This document shows positions 38,422 to 47,110 of a stretch of DNA of 64,000 nt, in pieces (positions within the stretch are counted from its first letter, which is position 1; each line of letters starts with the position of its first letter). Source of the stretch: Peteryoungia rhizophila. GTDB lineage: Bacteria; Pseudomonadota; Alphaproteobacteria; Rhizobiales; Rhizobiaceae. Below the pieces are notes generated by a model. It worked only from the letters and a program-made list of their open reading frames with translations, did not search any database and was not told the DNA's origin. The stretch covers positions 496,001 to 560,000 of the forward strand of contig NZ_STGT01000003.1 of NCBI RefSeq assembly GCF_004912145.1, given 5' to 3'. The position numbers were made by a program, and so were the translations under genes.

Positions 38422-39738
38422 TCAGGCCTTCACCTTCCGCTTGCCGATCGGGACATGGCTGAAGCCGTATTTCTCCATCTCCTCCGGCTTGTAGATGTTG
38501 CGCAGGTCGACGATGACGGGCGCCTTCATCTCCTGCTTGAGGCGGCGGAAATCGAGCGCGCGGAACTCGTCCCATTCAGTAACAACAACGATCGCCTCGG
38601 CATCGATCGCGATCTCGTAAGGGTTCTTGCCATAGGTCACGGGCCCGAGCACGGCCTTGGCCGCTTCCATGCCTTCGGGGTCGAAGACATGGACGTCTGC
38701 ACCGCCGTCGAGCAGCGCCTGGACGATGGTGATGGCGGGTGCATCGCGCATGTCGTCGGTGTTCGGTTTGAAGGTCAGGCCGAGCACGGCGATCTTCTTG
38801 CCACGCACAGTGCCGTCACAGGCGGCGATCACCTTGCGGCCCATGGCCCGCTTGCGGGTATCGTTGATGGCAACCGTCGTCTCGATCAGCCGCATCGGGC
38901 TGCCGTAGTCCTGTGCCGTCTTGACCAGCGCCAGCGTGTCCTTCGGAAAGCAGGAGCCGCCATAGCCGGGGCCGGCATGGAGGAACTTGTCGCCGATGCG
39001 CTTGTCCATGCCGATGCCCTTGGCGACCTTCTGCACATCTGCCCCGATATGCTCGCAGAGATCGGCAATCTCGTTGATGAAGGTGATCTTCATCGCCAGG
39101 AAAGCGTTCGCCGCGTATTTGATCAGCTCGGAGGTGCGGCGTTCGCAGAAATAGAGCGGTGCCTCGTTGAGATAGAGCGGGCGATAGACCTCACGCATCA
39201 GTTCGGTAGCGCGCTCTTCACTCGTGCCGATGACGATGCGGTCCGGGCGCTTGAAGTCGGTGATGGCCGCCCCTTCGCGCAGGAATTCCGGGTTCGAGAC
39301 GACGGCGATGTCCTTCTCGGGAAACTCCTCGCGGAAGATGCGCTCGATCTCATCACCTGTGCCGACAGGCACCGTAGACTTGGTGACGACGACCGTAAAG
39401 CCGGTCACGGCAGCGGCGATCTCGCGGGCGGCGGCGTAGACGTAAGTGAGGTCGGCATGACCGTCGCCTCGGCGAGACGGCGTGCCGACAGCGATGAAGA
39501 CGACATCGGCATTGGCGACCGGGCCGGCGAGATCGAGCGAGAAGCTCAGGCGGCCGGAGGCGCGGTTATGGGCGATGATCGCCTCCAGCCCGGGCTCGAA
39601 GATCGGCACTTCACCCCGCTCCAGCGCCTCGACCTTTTCCGTCGACTTGTCGACACAGATCACCTCGTGACCGAAGTCCGCCAGACAGGCTCCCGACACC
39701 AGGCCGACATAACCCGAACCGATCATAACAATGCGCAT
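38422..39738 (-). CDS. rkpK: UDP-glucose 6-dehydrogenase
   Basis: A 438-aa NAD-dependent enzyme. N-terminal Rossmann motif GSGYVG at 7-12, catalytic C263 in [10 protein letters not shown], and the conserved K and N in the middle domain ([20 protein letters not shown]). It oxidises UDP-glucose to UDP-glucuronate, feeding lpsL immediately downstream. No other polysaccharide genes adjoin, so this is a sugar-nucleotide supply unit rather than a full surface polysaccharide locus. Confidence 0.95.
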   Translation of the reverse strand: MRIVMIGSGYVGLVSGACLADFGHEVICVDKSTEKVEALERGEVPIFEPGLEAIIAHNRASGRLSFSLDLAGPVANADVVFIAVGTPSRRGDGHADLTYVYAAAREIAAAVTGFTVVVTKSTVPVGTGDEIERIFREEFPEKDIAVVSNPEFLREGAAITDFKRPDRIVIGTSEERATELMREVYRPLYLNEAPLYFCERRTSELIKYAANAFLAMKITFINEIADLCEHIGADVQKVAKGIGMDKRIGDKFLHAGPGYGGSCFPKDTLALVKTAQDYGSPMRLIETTVAINDTRKRAMGRKVIAACDGTVRGKKIAVLGLTFKPNTDDMRDAPAITIVQALLDGGADVHVFDPEGMEAAKAVLGPVTYGKNPYEIAIDAEAIVVVTEWDEFRALDFRRLKQEMKAPVIVDLRNIYKPEEMEKYGFSHVPIGKRKVKA

Positions 39739-39943
39739 TCAACACCTATATCGACCAAATATTGTACCCACCCCCGGGCTTGGCCGGTTGTGAAGCATAA
39801 AACACGACGCGGAGATGACAAACCGTGAACGCGAGCAGCGTTCTGCAATGAAAATGAAAAAAGTCGTAATCTTCACGCGAGCCTACTGACTCATAGGGCC
39901 GATCTAGCTGCCGCCTGCAGATCTGTCAAAGACACTCAAGCTC

Positions 39944-41269
39944 TCAGGTCTTGCCGACAAGGCTCGAGCGCAGCCTTTGATGAGCCGCCTCATCAAGGGA
40001 GAAATTCCACATCAAGGCAATGGCTGCCAGTTTCGGCAGAATGGGCAGGAAGGCATAGAGCGCGGTCAACGTCGTCAGCGCCTGTGGCGTCTGGGTCGCC
40101 GTCTGACTTCCGATGAAGCCCGCGAGGTCGAGCAGCGGGAAAACGACGCCAGCGGACAGGGCGACAGCGAGCTTGGTGATGAAACTCCAGGCAGCGAAAT
40201 AGAGACCGGAGCGCTGTTCGCCTGATGACACGGTGTCGTTGTCGATGACATCGGCCTGAATGGCCGGTGGCAGCGTCAGATCGAAGCCAAGCAGCAGGCC
40301 AGTGACGACACAGACGACGGTGAAGGCGAGAACATCGCCCTCCCCGAGGAAGCCGGCGACCGAGAAGACCGCACAGGCGAGTATCATGGCGAAGCACCAG
40401 GCGCGGTGTTTGCCGAGGCGTTTCGCGGTTGCGACCGCCAGCGGCACACCGGCGATCGCGCAGAGGAAATAGATGAAGAGCAGAGGGCCCTGCATGGCGG
40501 GAGCACCGAGGCGCTGGCCGACGAAATAGATGAAGAGTGATGCGGGGATCGCATTGGCGAAGCTGTTGAGCAGGAAGGCGGAGGCGAGCCGCAGGAAGGG
40601 GCCGTTGGCGCGCAGATGGCGGAAACCCTCCCGCAAGGACAGCTTGCGCCGGGAGAAGTCTACCGGCTCGGGCACATTTGCCACGGCAAGCAGGCCCGCG
40701 AGAGGCAGGGCGACGGCAATGAAGACGGCGATCCAGGCAAGGCCATGGAAGCCGACCGCCGTATCCAGGCCGCCGACGAAGGGCAGCGTGATGGCAATCA
40801 GCGAGCCGACGAGGGTCGCCCCTTCCCGCCAGGCGGAGAGCTTGACGCGGGCCTGGTAGCCGGTCGCAAGTTCCGCCCCCCAGGCCGTGTAGGGCAGCAG
40901 AGACCAGGTGGCGCCAATCGAGAGCGCGACACCCCAGAAGGCAAGATAACCGACACCGGCATCCTGAGGCGGCCAGAAGAGCATGAAGGCCGCGAGCGCC
41001 GTCAGCGGCGTCGAGATCAGAAAGAAGAAGCGGCGACGACCGAAGCGGGAGCGGACCCGATCGGAAAGCCAGCCGAACAGTGGATCGGTGATCGCATCGA
41101 TCAGGCGGATACCGAGCAGCACGGCCCCGATCGTCGCCAGCGACATGGCGAAGTGATCGGCATAGAAGGTCGGCAGCACGATGTAGAAGGGAAGCGCGAT
41201 CGCAGCCATGGGGATCGCGGGCAGAGCGTAGAACGCGAGGCGGGAGGACGCCGGAGCCTGGTCTGTCAT
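39944..41269 (-). CDS. MFS transporter of the GPH (MelB/XylP-like) family
   Basis: A 441-aa membrane protein with about 12 helices. Loop 2-3 reads DAITDPLFGWLSDRVRSRFGRRRF, the GPH-family signature. The family carries sugars or glycosides with a cation; substrate not determinable. The ATG at 41269 is chosen because the upstream frame overlaps the DUF2256 gene on the same strand in another frame. It starts 33 bases past that gene's stop and may be co-transcribed with it. Confidence 0.88.
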   Translation of the reverse strand: MTDQAPASSRLAFYALPAIPMAAIALPFYIVLPTFYADHFAMSLATIGAVLLGIRLIDAITDPLFGWLSDRVRSRFGRRRFFFLISTPLTALAAFMLFWPPQDAGVGYLAFWGVALSIGATWSLLPYTAWGAELATGYQARVKLSAWREGATLVGSLIAITLPFVGGLDTAVGFHGLAWIAVFIAVALPLAGLLAVANVPEPVDFSRRKLSLREGFRHLRANGPFLRLASAFLLNSFANAIPASLFIYFVGQRLGAPAMQGPLLFIYFLCAIAGVPLAVATAKRLGKHRAWCFAMILACAVFSVAGFLGEGDVLAFTVVCVVTGLLLGFDLTLPPAIQADVIDNDTVSSGEQRSGLYFAAWSFITKLAVALSAGVVFPLLDLAGFIGSQTATQTPQALTTLTALYAFLPILPKLAAIALMWNFSLDEAAHQRLRSSLVGKT

Positions 41270-41301
41270 GGGTGTCCGATCACTGGTCTGTTTGTACTTG
41301 T

Positions 41302-41466
41302 TTACGGCTTGTCGGCGCTTCCGGTTTTGCCGGATCGACGGCACCGTTCGGAACAGTAGACGACGTTCTCCCAGTCCCGCTCCCACTTCTTGCGCCAGGT
41401 GAAGGGTTTGCGGCAGACCGGACAGGTCTTCTGGGGCAGATCGCCCTTGCGGATCATCTTCGACAT
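41302..41466 (-). CDS. DUF2256 small zinc-binding protein
   Basis: A 54-aa gene too short for ordinary ORF cut-offs. It has an excellent ribosome site (GGAGAAG, 4 bases before the ATG). The protein has [18 protein letters not shown] followed by YCSERCR, i.e. CxxC-x19-CxxxC, with conserved Trp/Arg, the DUF2256 pattern of a treble-clef/zinc ribbon type. Strongly basic, so it may bind nucleic acid. Function is unknown. In other bacteria DUF2256 genes lie near cryptochrome/photolyase or DUF1289-like genes; none is seen here. Confidence 0.9.
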   Translation of the reverse strand: MSKMIRKGDLPQKTCPVCRKPFTWRKKWERDWENVVYCSERCRRSGKTGSADKP

Positions 41467-41604
41467 TCACTTCTCCGGCTTCCTGCCCTCGCAATTCGGA
41501 TTTGACGCCGGAGCGGATCACTTCAAGACAATCAAGCAGTTGAAGCTTGCCACCCCCTGCCCCACTTGCTAGCTCGGAACCGCAATCACGGGAGAGACAA
41601 TACG

Positions 41605-42591
41605 ATGCGAGAACATTCCTTCGGCCGGACAGAATTCACCGTCAGCGATATCGGCTTCGGTGCCTGGCAGATCGGTGGATCCTGGGGCGAAGTATCGGAG
41701 GCCGACGGTCGGGCGGCACTCAATGCGGCCCTAGATGCGGGCATGACGTTTATCGACACGGCAGACGTCTACGGCGACGGCCGGTCGGAGAAGATCATCG
41801 CCGAGGTGCTGAAGGCGCGGGGCGGCACGCGGCCGATGGTGGCGTCCAAGGCCGGGCGGAGGCTCAACCCGCATGTGGCTGATGGTTACACCAAGGCCAA
41901 TATCGAGGCCTTCATTGACCGGTCGCTGAAGAACCTCGAAATCGACAGCCTTGATCTCGTGCAGCTGCACTGCCCGCCGACCGACGTCTACTACCGTCAG
42001 GAGATGTTCGAGGGGCTGGAAGAGATCCGCAAGTCCGGCAAGATCAAGCATTACGGCGTGTCGGTCGAAAAGGTCGAGGAAGCGCTGAAGGCAATCGAAT
42101 ATCCGGGCGTCGTCTCGGTGCAGATCATCTTCAACATGTTCCGCCAGCGCCCGGCTGCCCTCTTCTTCCAGGAAGCCAAGCGGCGCAATGTGGCCGTGAT
42201 CGCGCGCGTGCCGTTGGCAAGCGGTCTGCTTTCGGGCAAGATCACGGCTGCGACGCAGTTTGCCGCCGAAGATCACCGCAACTTCAACCGCAATGGCGAG
42301 GCCTTCGACGTTGGCGAGACCTTTGCCGGCGTACCCTTCGAGACGGGTCTTGCTGCGGTCGAAGAAGTTCGCAAGCTGGTGCCGGCTGACGCCTCGATGG
42401 CGCAGTTTGCGCTGCGCTGGATCCTGATGCACGAGGCCGTCACCGTGGTGATCCCCGGTGCACGCAATGGCGAGCAGGCCAAGGCAAACGCTGCGGCCTC
42501 CGATCTCGCGGCCCTGTCTGCCGATGTCATGGCAGCGTCGCGCGAGGTCTATGAGCGGCTGATCGCGCCGCATGTGCATCACCGCTGGTAA
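41605..42591 (+). CDS. Aldo/keto reductase
   Basis: A 328-aa (alpha/beta)8 oxidoreductase. The catalytic tetrad is present: D and Y in DTADVYG, K in VASKAGRR, H in VQLHCPP. NADPH-binding residues follow near 265-300 (VVIPGARNGEQAKANA). The ATG at 41605 follows GGAGAGA. Physiological substrate unknown. It diverges from the DUF2256 gene and is followed by a good terminator. Confidence 0.93.
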   Translation: MREHSFGRTEFTVSDIGFGAWQIGGSWGEVSEADGRAALNAALDAGMTFIDTADVYGDGRSEKIIAEVLKARGGTRPMVASKAGRRLNPHVADGYTKANIEAFIDRSLKNLEIDSLDLVQLHCPPTDVYYRQEMFEGLEEIRKSGKIKHYGVSVEKVEEALKAIEYPGVVSVQIIFNMFRQRPAALFFQEAKRRNVAVIARVPLASGLLSGKITAATQFAAEDHRNFNRNGEAFDVGETFAGVPFETGLAAVEEVRKLVPADASMAQFALRWILMHEAVTVVIPGARNGEQAKANAAASDLAALSADVMAASREVYERLIAPHVHHRW

Positions 42592-42602
42592 CCAGGCTTC
42601 AG

Positions 42603-42628
42603 GGGCGCCGTCACCGGCGCCCTTCTTT
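42603..42628 (+). terminator. Rho-independent terminator after the aldo/keto reductase
   Basis: Stem GGGCGCCG/CGGCGCCC at 42603-42622 with loop TCAC, then TTCTTTTT. It begins 12 bases past the stop. Confidence 0.88.
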
Positions 42629-42636
42629 TTCTGCGA

Positions 42637-42843
42637 TCAGCGACCGGTAATGCGGCGAGGATCATCTATGTAGCAGATCAAAGTCGAACCGATCATCAGA
42701 GCCAGATAGGTCAGAAAAAGCTTCCAGAGTGTGGCCATCGTTACCAACTCTATACCCCAGAAGCAGAGAGCGAACAGCGTCGCGAGCGCGATCGTCGCCA
42801 CCACGCAAACAGGTCTCAGAACGTTGACGACTTGAGTGATCAT
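42637..42843 (-). CDS. Small two-helix membrane protein
   Basis: A 68-aa product with two hydrophobic segments (about 10-32 and 36-56) and a basic, soluble tail DDPRRITGR. The ATG at 42843 is preceded by AAGGAGATTGTG, which rules against the longer in-frame starts. It sits alone between two terminators. I do not recognise the family. Confidence 0.65.
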   Translation of the reverse strand: MITQVVNVLRPVCVVATIALATLFALCFWGIELVTMATLWKLFLTYLALMIGSTLICYIDDPRRITGR

Positions 42844-42947
42844 CACAATCTCCTTCATTGCCATCGCGATTGTATATCGCCACACAGCACAATCAACCGC
42901 TGAAGGGTGAGACTGGTTAACTGCGCAAGGAACGGGTTCAAACATGG

Positions 42948-42979
42948 AAAAGGTCGGGTGAGCGATCACCCGGCCTTTT
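42948..42979 (-). terminator. Bidirectional-looking terminator after the phytase-like gene
   Basis: A 14-bp stem (AAAAGGTCGGGTGA / TCACCCGGCCTTTT, one G-T pair) around a GCGA loop, 26 bases past the stop of the minus-strand gene. The T tracts on both sides are short (four T). Confidence 0.75.
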
Positions 42980-43004
42980 CTGTTTCGGAGCTTGGATCTT
43001 TCGA

Positions 43005-45203
43005 TCAGTTGGTGCCCTGCAGGTTCACTTCCCAGAACAGGGTCTCGCCAGACGAGTCATCCACGCCGTCGTTGTCGGTGACGGCAAAGGCCTTGCCCGA
43101 TGCGTCGAAGGCGAAGCCTTCGAGCTTGTCGACGACGTAGCCGTTGGTGGCAGCCTTCAGGTCGGGGATGAAGTCATGAACTTCTTCCTTGGTGACGGTC
43201 GGCAACTGCTCGCCGATCTTCCCAGGCTTCAGATCGGCAATGGCGACGCGGTAGAGCTTCTTGAGCTTGGCGTTGTCGCCGATCTGGTTGTCACGTTCGA
43301 CGATGTAGACTTGGTCGCCATGAGCAGTGATTTCCGACAGGCCGACCCAGCCTTCACCAGCCGCTTCCAGCGGATAGCGAACGGCGCCCCATTCCTTGGA
43401 CTTCGGGTTGTAGGAGAGGAGTTTGACCGAACCCTTTTCGTCATCAGCCCACTCGCGCTGAACGGCCATCCAGAGCGTCATGTCGTCACCGGTACCGACA
43501 CTGGTGATGCCTTCGAGCCCGAAGCGGGTCTGGCCGGCGAGCAGTTCCACGGGGAAGCCGATCTCGGCCTTGATCTCGCCCTTGGCATCGACGTTGTAGA
43601 GGCCGTGGCCGACGAGCTTGGCAGCATCGCCTTCCGACGCCAGCCAGAAGCCGCCCTTGCCGTCGAGTGTGATGCCCTCGAGGTCGAGCTTCTGGGCAGC
43701 AGAACCGCCGCGCGTGATCGGCAGGGCCGTGGTGATGACGGCCGGCTTCTGCGTCGCGTCGATCGTGAAGATCGTCGGCTGCATGGCATAGAAACTGTCA
43801 TTGACGGCATAGAGCGTGCCGGCCTTCTCGGCATCGCCGACGAGACCCGAGAGAGCGCCCCAACCGATCGGCGCGCCATCGACCATGGCGGACTGGATCA
43901 TCGGATAGGCGGGCGTGCCTTCAGCCAGCTCATAGAGCATGACATGCGACCGCGCCCCACCGTCTTCCCCGAGATCGACCTCGTTCGCCGTGACGAACAG
44001 GTTGCGCGAGGGAATGGCAACGGCGCCTTCAGGGGAGACGCCCGACGGCAGAAGCTGGGTGAGTTCCGGCTCGGCGCCGGTATCCTTGTAGACGGCGGCG
44101 ATCGACGAACGCTCGGCGAGAACGAAGAAATAGTTCTGGTCGCCGAAGGTTGCGGCTTCCAAGCCTTCCGGCTCGACGCCCTTAGAGCGGGCGCGCTTGT
44201 CGGGGAAGTGACCGATCTGGGCGATCGCCATTTCCAGCGAAGCACCCGATTCGTAAGCAACCTTGCCAGTCTTGTCGAAAATGGTGAAGCCGCGTGAACC
44301 GCCGTTCCAGTCGCCTTCATTGGCGATGACGAGGCGGTCGTTGTCGAGCCACTTCACAGCGTCAGGCTCGCGCGGAACGCCGTCCTTGGTGCCGGTGAAC
44401 TTCAGCGCACCGTCCGACTTGGTGTCGATGCCGGTGAGATCGACCGTACCGGCGGAGAAATGGGCCTTCACTTCGCCGGTCTTGCCGTCGACGATGGCAA
44501 TGTGGTTGTTTTCCTGCAGCGTCACGGCGATTTCGCCGAGATCGTTGATGGAGACAAATTCCGGCTCCGGATCTTCAGGCGAGATCTCGGCGAGGCCGGT
44601 CAATGCGACCCGCTTCATGGTGCCGCAATCGGCAACGCCGTCCGTCAGGGAGAAAATGACCAGATCGCCAGCCGGCATCTGCGGCAGGGCGCCATCATTG
44701 AGCTCTTCGTCGCGTTCGTTCTCAATGGCGATGGCAACAAAGCTCTTGTCCGGCGACACGGCAACCGAATCCGGCTGGCCGCCGATGTCGCAGGTGCCCT
44801 CGACAGTCTTGCCGGCGATGTCGACCACGGCGAGCTTGCCCGACGGGTTGGTGAAGCTCTCAGACGTGTTGACGCCGACGAGAACCTTGCCACCGGCGAC
44901 GGAAACAGAAGTCGGTTCGCCGTCCATCATCAGCACACCGGCAGCCTTCGGTGCTTTGGCGTCCGTGATGTCGATGAAGCCGATGCCGCCGAGCGGGCTG
45001 TCGGAATAGATCAGGGTATTGCCGTCTTCCGAGGCCGTGATGATCTCGGCCGAGGTGGTGGAAAGCTTTTCCTTGTCAGCCGGCAGATTGGTGGCGACCG
45101 GGAAAGCGGCAATACGGTTGAAGACTTGCTCAGCTGTGGCCGGCAGGGCCACGGATGCGAAAAGCGCCGCCGTCAGGGCGACGCGGGAAAGACCATGGGT
45201 CAT
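43005..45203 (-). CDS. Secreted phytase-like esterase family protein (Pho-controlled)
   Basis: A 732-aa exported protein. The signal peptide ends in LPATA/EQ near residue 24. Residues about 40-370 read as beta-propeller repeats (ITASEDGNTLIYSD..., SVAVSPDKSFVAIA...), and the C-terminal part (about 430-725) matches the 'esterase-like activity of phytase' domain (DLEGITLDGKGGFWLASEG, RFGLEGITSVGTGDDMTLWMAVQ, KLEGFAFDASGKAFAVTDND). Release of phosphate from organic esters in the periplasm is plausible and supported by a Pho box 48 bases upstream. A terminator follows. Confidence 0.88.
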   Translation of the reverse strand: MTHGLSRVALTAALFASVALPATAEQVFNRIAAFPVATNLPADKEKLSTTSAEIITASEDGNTLIYSDSPLGGIGFIDITDAKAPKAAGVLMMDGEPTSVSVAGGKVLVGVNTSESFTNPSGKLAVVDIAGKTVEGTCDIGGQPDSVAVSPDKSFVAIAIENERDEELNDGALPQMPAGDLVIFSLTDGVADCGTMKRVALTGLAEISPEDPEPEFVSINDLGEIAVTLQENNHIAIVDGKTGEVKAHFSAGTVDLTGIDTKSDGALKFTGTKDGVPREPDAVKWLDNDRLVIANEGDWNGGSRGFTIFDKTGKVAYESGASLEMAIAQIGHFPDKRARSKGVEPEGLEAATFGDQNYFFVLAERSSIAAVYKDTGAEPELTQLLPSGVSPEGAVAIPSRNLFVTANEVDLGEDGGARSHVMLYELAEGTPAYPMIQSAMVDGAPIGWGALSGLVGDAEKAGTLYAVNDSFYAMQPTIFTIDATQKPAVITTALPITRGGSAAQKLDLEGITLDGKGGFWLASEGDAAKLVGHGLYNVDAKGEIKAEIGFPVELLAGQTRFGLEGITSVGTGDDMTLWMAVQREWADDEKGSVKLLSYNPKSKEWGAVRYPLEAAGEGWVGLSEITAHGDQVYIVERDNQIGDNAKLKKLYRVAIADLKPGKIGEQLPTVTKEEVHDFIPDLKAATNGYVVDKLEGFAFDASGKAFAVTDNDGVDDSSGETLFWEVNLQGTN

Positions 45204-45251
45204 CGGGAAACCTCCAGTATCCAGAAATGGAACAAGGGGGTTTTGGGGCAG

Positions 45252-45273
45252 TCCGATGACAGTCGGATGACAG
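45252..45273 (-). promoter_or_regulatory. Pho box upstream of the phytase-like gene
   Basis: Two adjacent 11-mers on the minus strand, CTGTCATCCGA then CTGTCATCGGA, both carrying the CTGTCAT core of PhoB sites with exact 11-base spacing. A weaker third unit (CTGCCCC) follows. The box ends 48 bases before the ATG. Confidence 0.9.
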
Positions 45274-45301
45274 TTGGCCGGTCATCCGACGAATCCTCAC
45301 A

Positions 45302-46204
45302 TCAGGCCGCCTGGGACGTTTCCTTGCCCGCCTCGCGCAGCATCAGGAAGAGCGAAGCTCCGAGGATCAGCAAAGCCCCGAGCCAGAGATAACCGCTCGG
45401 CGCGTAGCCAAAGACGACCCAGCCGGCAAAGACGTTCAGCGGCAGCTTGAGGTCGTCGAAAGGCTGGACATAGGCTGCATCCGCCGCGTTGTAGGCGAGC
45501 GTGAGGAGGTATTGGCCGAAGGCCGTCAGCAGACCGGCGGCAAGTAGCAGCCAGAGAGTGAGCCCTTCCGGAACGGCAAAGCCACCGGCGACCGCGAGCC
45601 CCGCATTGATCGGTGTCAGCAAGACGAGGAGCCAGACGGTCACGGTCTCGGGTGCTTCGTAGTGCGTGAGGTTCTTCATGATGAGGGAAGAGCCGCCCCA
45701 GAGAAGTGCTGAAATGACCGGCAGGAGGGAAGCCAGCGTGAACGTATCCGACCACGGCTGCAGGATGATCATCGCGCCGATGAAACCCGTGAGCGTCGCG
45801 AGCCAGCGATCGCGACCGACGGTCTCGCCGAGGAAGAGGCGTGCCCCGATGATGATGAAGAAAGGCGAGGTCATGACGAGTGCGATGGCCTGCCAGATCG
45901 GCACGGTGGCGAGGCCCGTCACCCAGGCCTGGACACCGAAGGCGGCGAGCAGGACGCGCAGGATGTGGCGGACCCGATAGGCCGTCTTCATGGCGCGCAG
46001 GCCGAGCCGGAAGAGCAAGGGAAGCGAGAGGACGAGGGCGAAGCCATATTGCCAGAAAGCGGTCGAGGCCGGCGGGAAGCCGAGCGTCATGGCGAGCCAC
46101 TGCGTGACGACATTGAGTGCGGCGAAGGCGATGCCCGCAAGCACCATGAAACCGGCGCCGAGAACGGCCCGGGAGCGCAGAATAGAAACCGAGCTCTGAT
46201 TCAT
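45302..46204 (-). CDS. ribN: Riboflavin transporter RibN (EamA/DMT family)
   Basis: A 300-aa membrane protein with ten predicted helices in two EamA repeats (about 13-145 and 160-290). On its own it would be a generic drug/metabolite transporter. The leader contains an FMN riboswitch, and RibN of Rhizobium leguminosarum is a riboflavin importer of exactly this family and regulatory arrangement, so the name follows. The start is the ATG at 46204, ten bases after AAAGGAAA. It imports riboflavin when FMN is low. Confidence 0.88.
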   Translation of the reverse strand: MNQSSVSILRSRAVLGAGFMVLAGIAFAALNVVTQWLAMTLGFPPASTAFWQYGFALVLSLPLLFRLGLRAMKTAYRVRHILRVLLAAFGVQAWVTGLATVPIWQAIALVMTSPFFIIIGARLFLGETVGRDRWLATLTGFIGAMIILQPWSDTFTLASLLPVISALLWGGSSLIMKNLTHYEAPETVTVWLLVLLTPINAGLAVAGGFAVPEGLTLWLLLAAGLLTAFGQYLLTLAYNAADAAYVQPFDDLKLPLNVFAGWVVFGYAPSGYLWLGALLILGASLFLMLREAGKETSQAA

Positions 46205-46255
46205 GTCATGTTTCCTTTCCAAAGGACCAACACAAATCAGGACAGATGAGGGCGA

Positions 46256-46277
46256 AAACCGCACCCGGACGGGCACG
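46256..46277 (-). terminator. Probable attenuator hairpin of the ribN leader
   Basis: CGTGCCCG/CGGGTGCG (two wobble pairs) at 46260-46277 followed by TTTT on the minus strand, between the FMN aptamer and ribN. It could be the expression platform acting at transcription. Confidence 0.5.
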
Positions 46278-46336
46278 GACCTGCGCAGCAACGCCTCCCG
46301 GATCCGCAGCGAGCGGATGAAGGGCGCGGCCTGACC

Positions 46337-46487
46337 TCATTCTCTTTCATCCGGACTTTAACCGTCGGCTCCGGAATCACACCGGATCTGCTGACCCTGC
46401 CCTCCCCTAGGTGAAGACAGGCGCTCGCGGGCTTCGAGGTTTCCCCCTTACCGCCGGTGGGGAGTTTCACCCCGCCCTGAGAACGAA
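46337..46487 (-). promoter_or_regulatory. FMN riboswitch (RFN element)
   Basis: The conserved RFN elements are in order on the minus strand: TTCTCAGGGCGGGGTGAAA, CCCACCGGCGGTAA, AGCCCGCGAGCGC, GTCAGCAGATCCGGTG, CCGGAGCCGACGGTTA and the closing GAAAGAGAATGA. Closing stem TTCTC/GAGAA. It lies about 130 bases upstream of ribN and turns it off when FMN is abundant. The rest of this intergenic stretch (46205-46628) holds the attenuator and the hupB terminator only. Confidence 0.95.
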
Positions 46488-46553
46488 TGCCGGATAATCC
46501 GGCACGACAGAAATATGACACGTTTTGCTGCAGCGCAAGATGGGCAAAAAGAA

Positions 46554-46574
46554 AGCCCGGCACGAAGCCGGGCT
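46554..46574 (-). terminator. Rho-independent terminator of hupB
   Basis: Stem AGCCCGGC/GCCGGGCT, loop TTCGT, then TTCTTTTT on the minus strand, about 55 bases past the hupB stop. Confidence 0.88.
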
Positions 46575-46628
46575 CACCAGAGTGTCAGCTGACCATCGGC
46601 ACCGAAGGGTGGCGACGGTCACGACGGA

Positions 46629-46904
46629 TCAGCTGTTGACAGCGTCCTTCAGGCCCTTGCCAGCCGTGAACTTCGGAACGTTGCGAGCCGGGATATCGAC
46701 TTCAGCGCCGGTGGACGGGTTGCGGCCCTTGGAGGCTTCGCGACGGGCGACGGTGAAGGCGCCGAAGCCAGCGAGACGGATGTCGCCGCCGTTCTTCAGT
46801 TCAGCCTGGACCGTTTCAAAAACGGCATCAACGGCAGAGGCAGCGTCAGCCTTGGTGAGGCCAGCCTTCTCGGCGACCGCGGATACGAGTTCGTTCTTGT
46901 TCAT
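46629..46904 (-). CDS. hupB: HU-family DNA-binding protein
   Basis: A 91-aa histone-like protein: the start MNKNELVSAVAEKAG, the hinge GFGAFTVARREASKGRNP and the DNA-binding arm with the intercalating Pro (GRNPSTGAEVDIPA) are complete. The ATG at 46904 gives the family N-terminus; the longer frame is not needed. It follows lon in the usual clpP-clpX-lon-hup order, with a terminator in between. It bends and compacts DNA. Confidence 0.97.
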   Translation of the reverse strand: MNKNELVSAVAEKAGLTKADAASAVDAVFETVQAELKNGGDIRLAGFGAFTVARREASKGRNPSTGAEVDIPARNVPKFTAGKGLKDAVNS

Positions 46905-47038
46905 GTTTCCACCCTTTCTGATTGGTATGAAACGACTCAAATGATTAAGTCGGGCGGAGAATACGAAAGCTTCTGCCCTTCGCAACTCAAAAGCACCCGA
47001 AAGCCCCGGAAAACAAGCCTTTTAAGCGGCTTTTCACA

Positions 47039-47072
47039 AAAAAGGCTGGCATAAATGCCAGCCTTTTTGTCG
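47039..47072 (-). terminator. Rho-independent terminator of lon
   Basis: AAAAAGGCTGGCAT/ATGCCAGCCTTTTT, a near-perfect stem of about 13 bp around AA, flanked by A and T tracts, 39 bases past the lon stop. Its symmetry allows function in both directions. Confidence 0.92.
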
Positions 47073-47110
47073 GTTTTGGAGCTTTGTGGCTCACTTATGG
47101 CAGATTTGCC

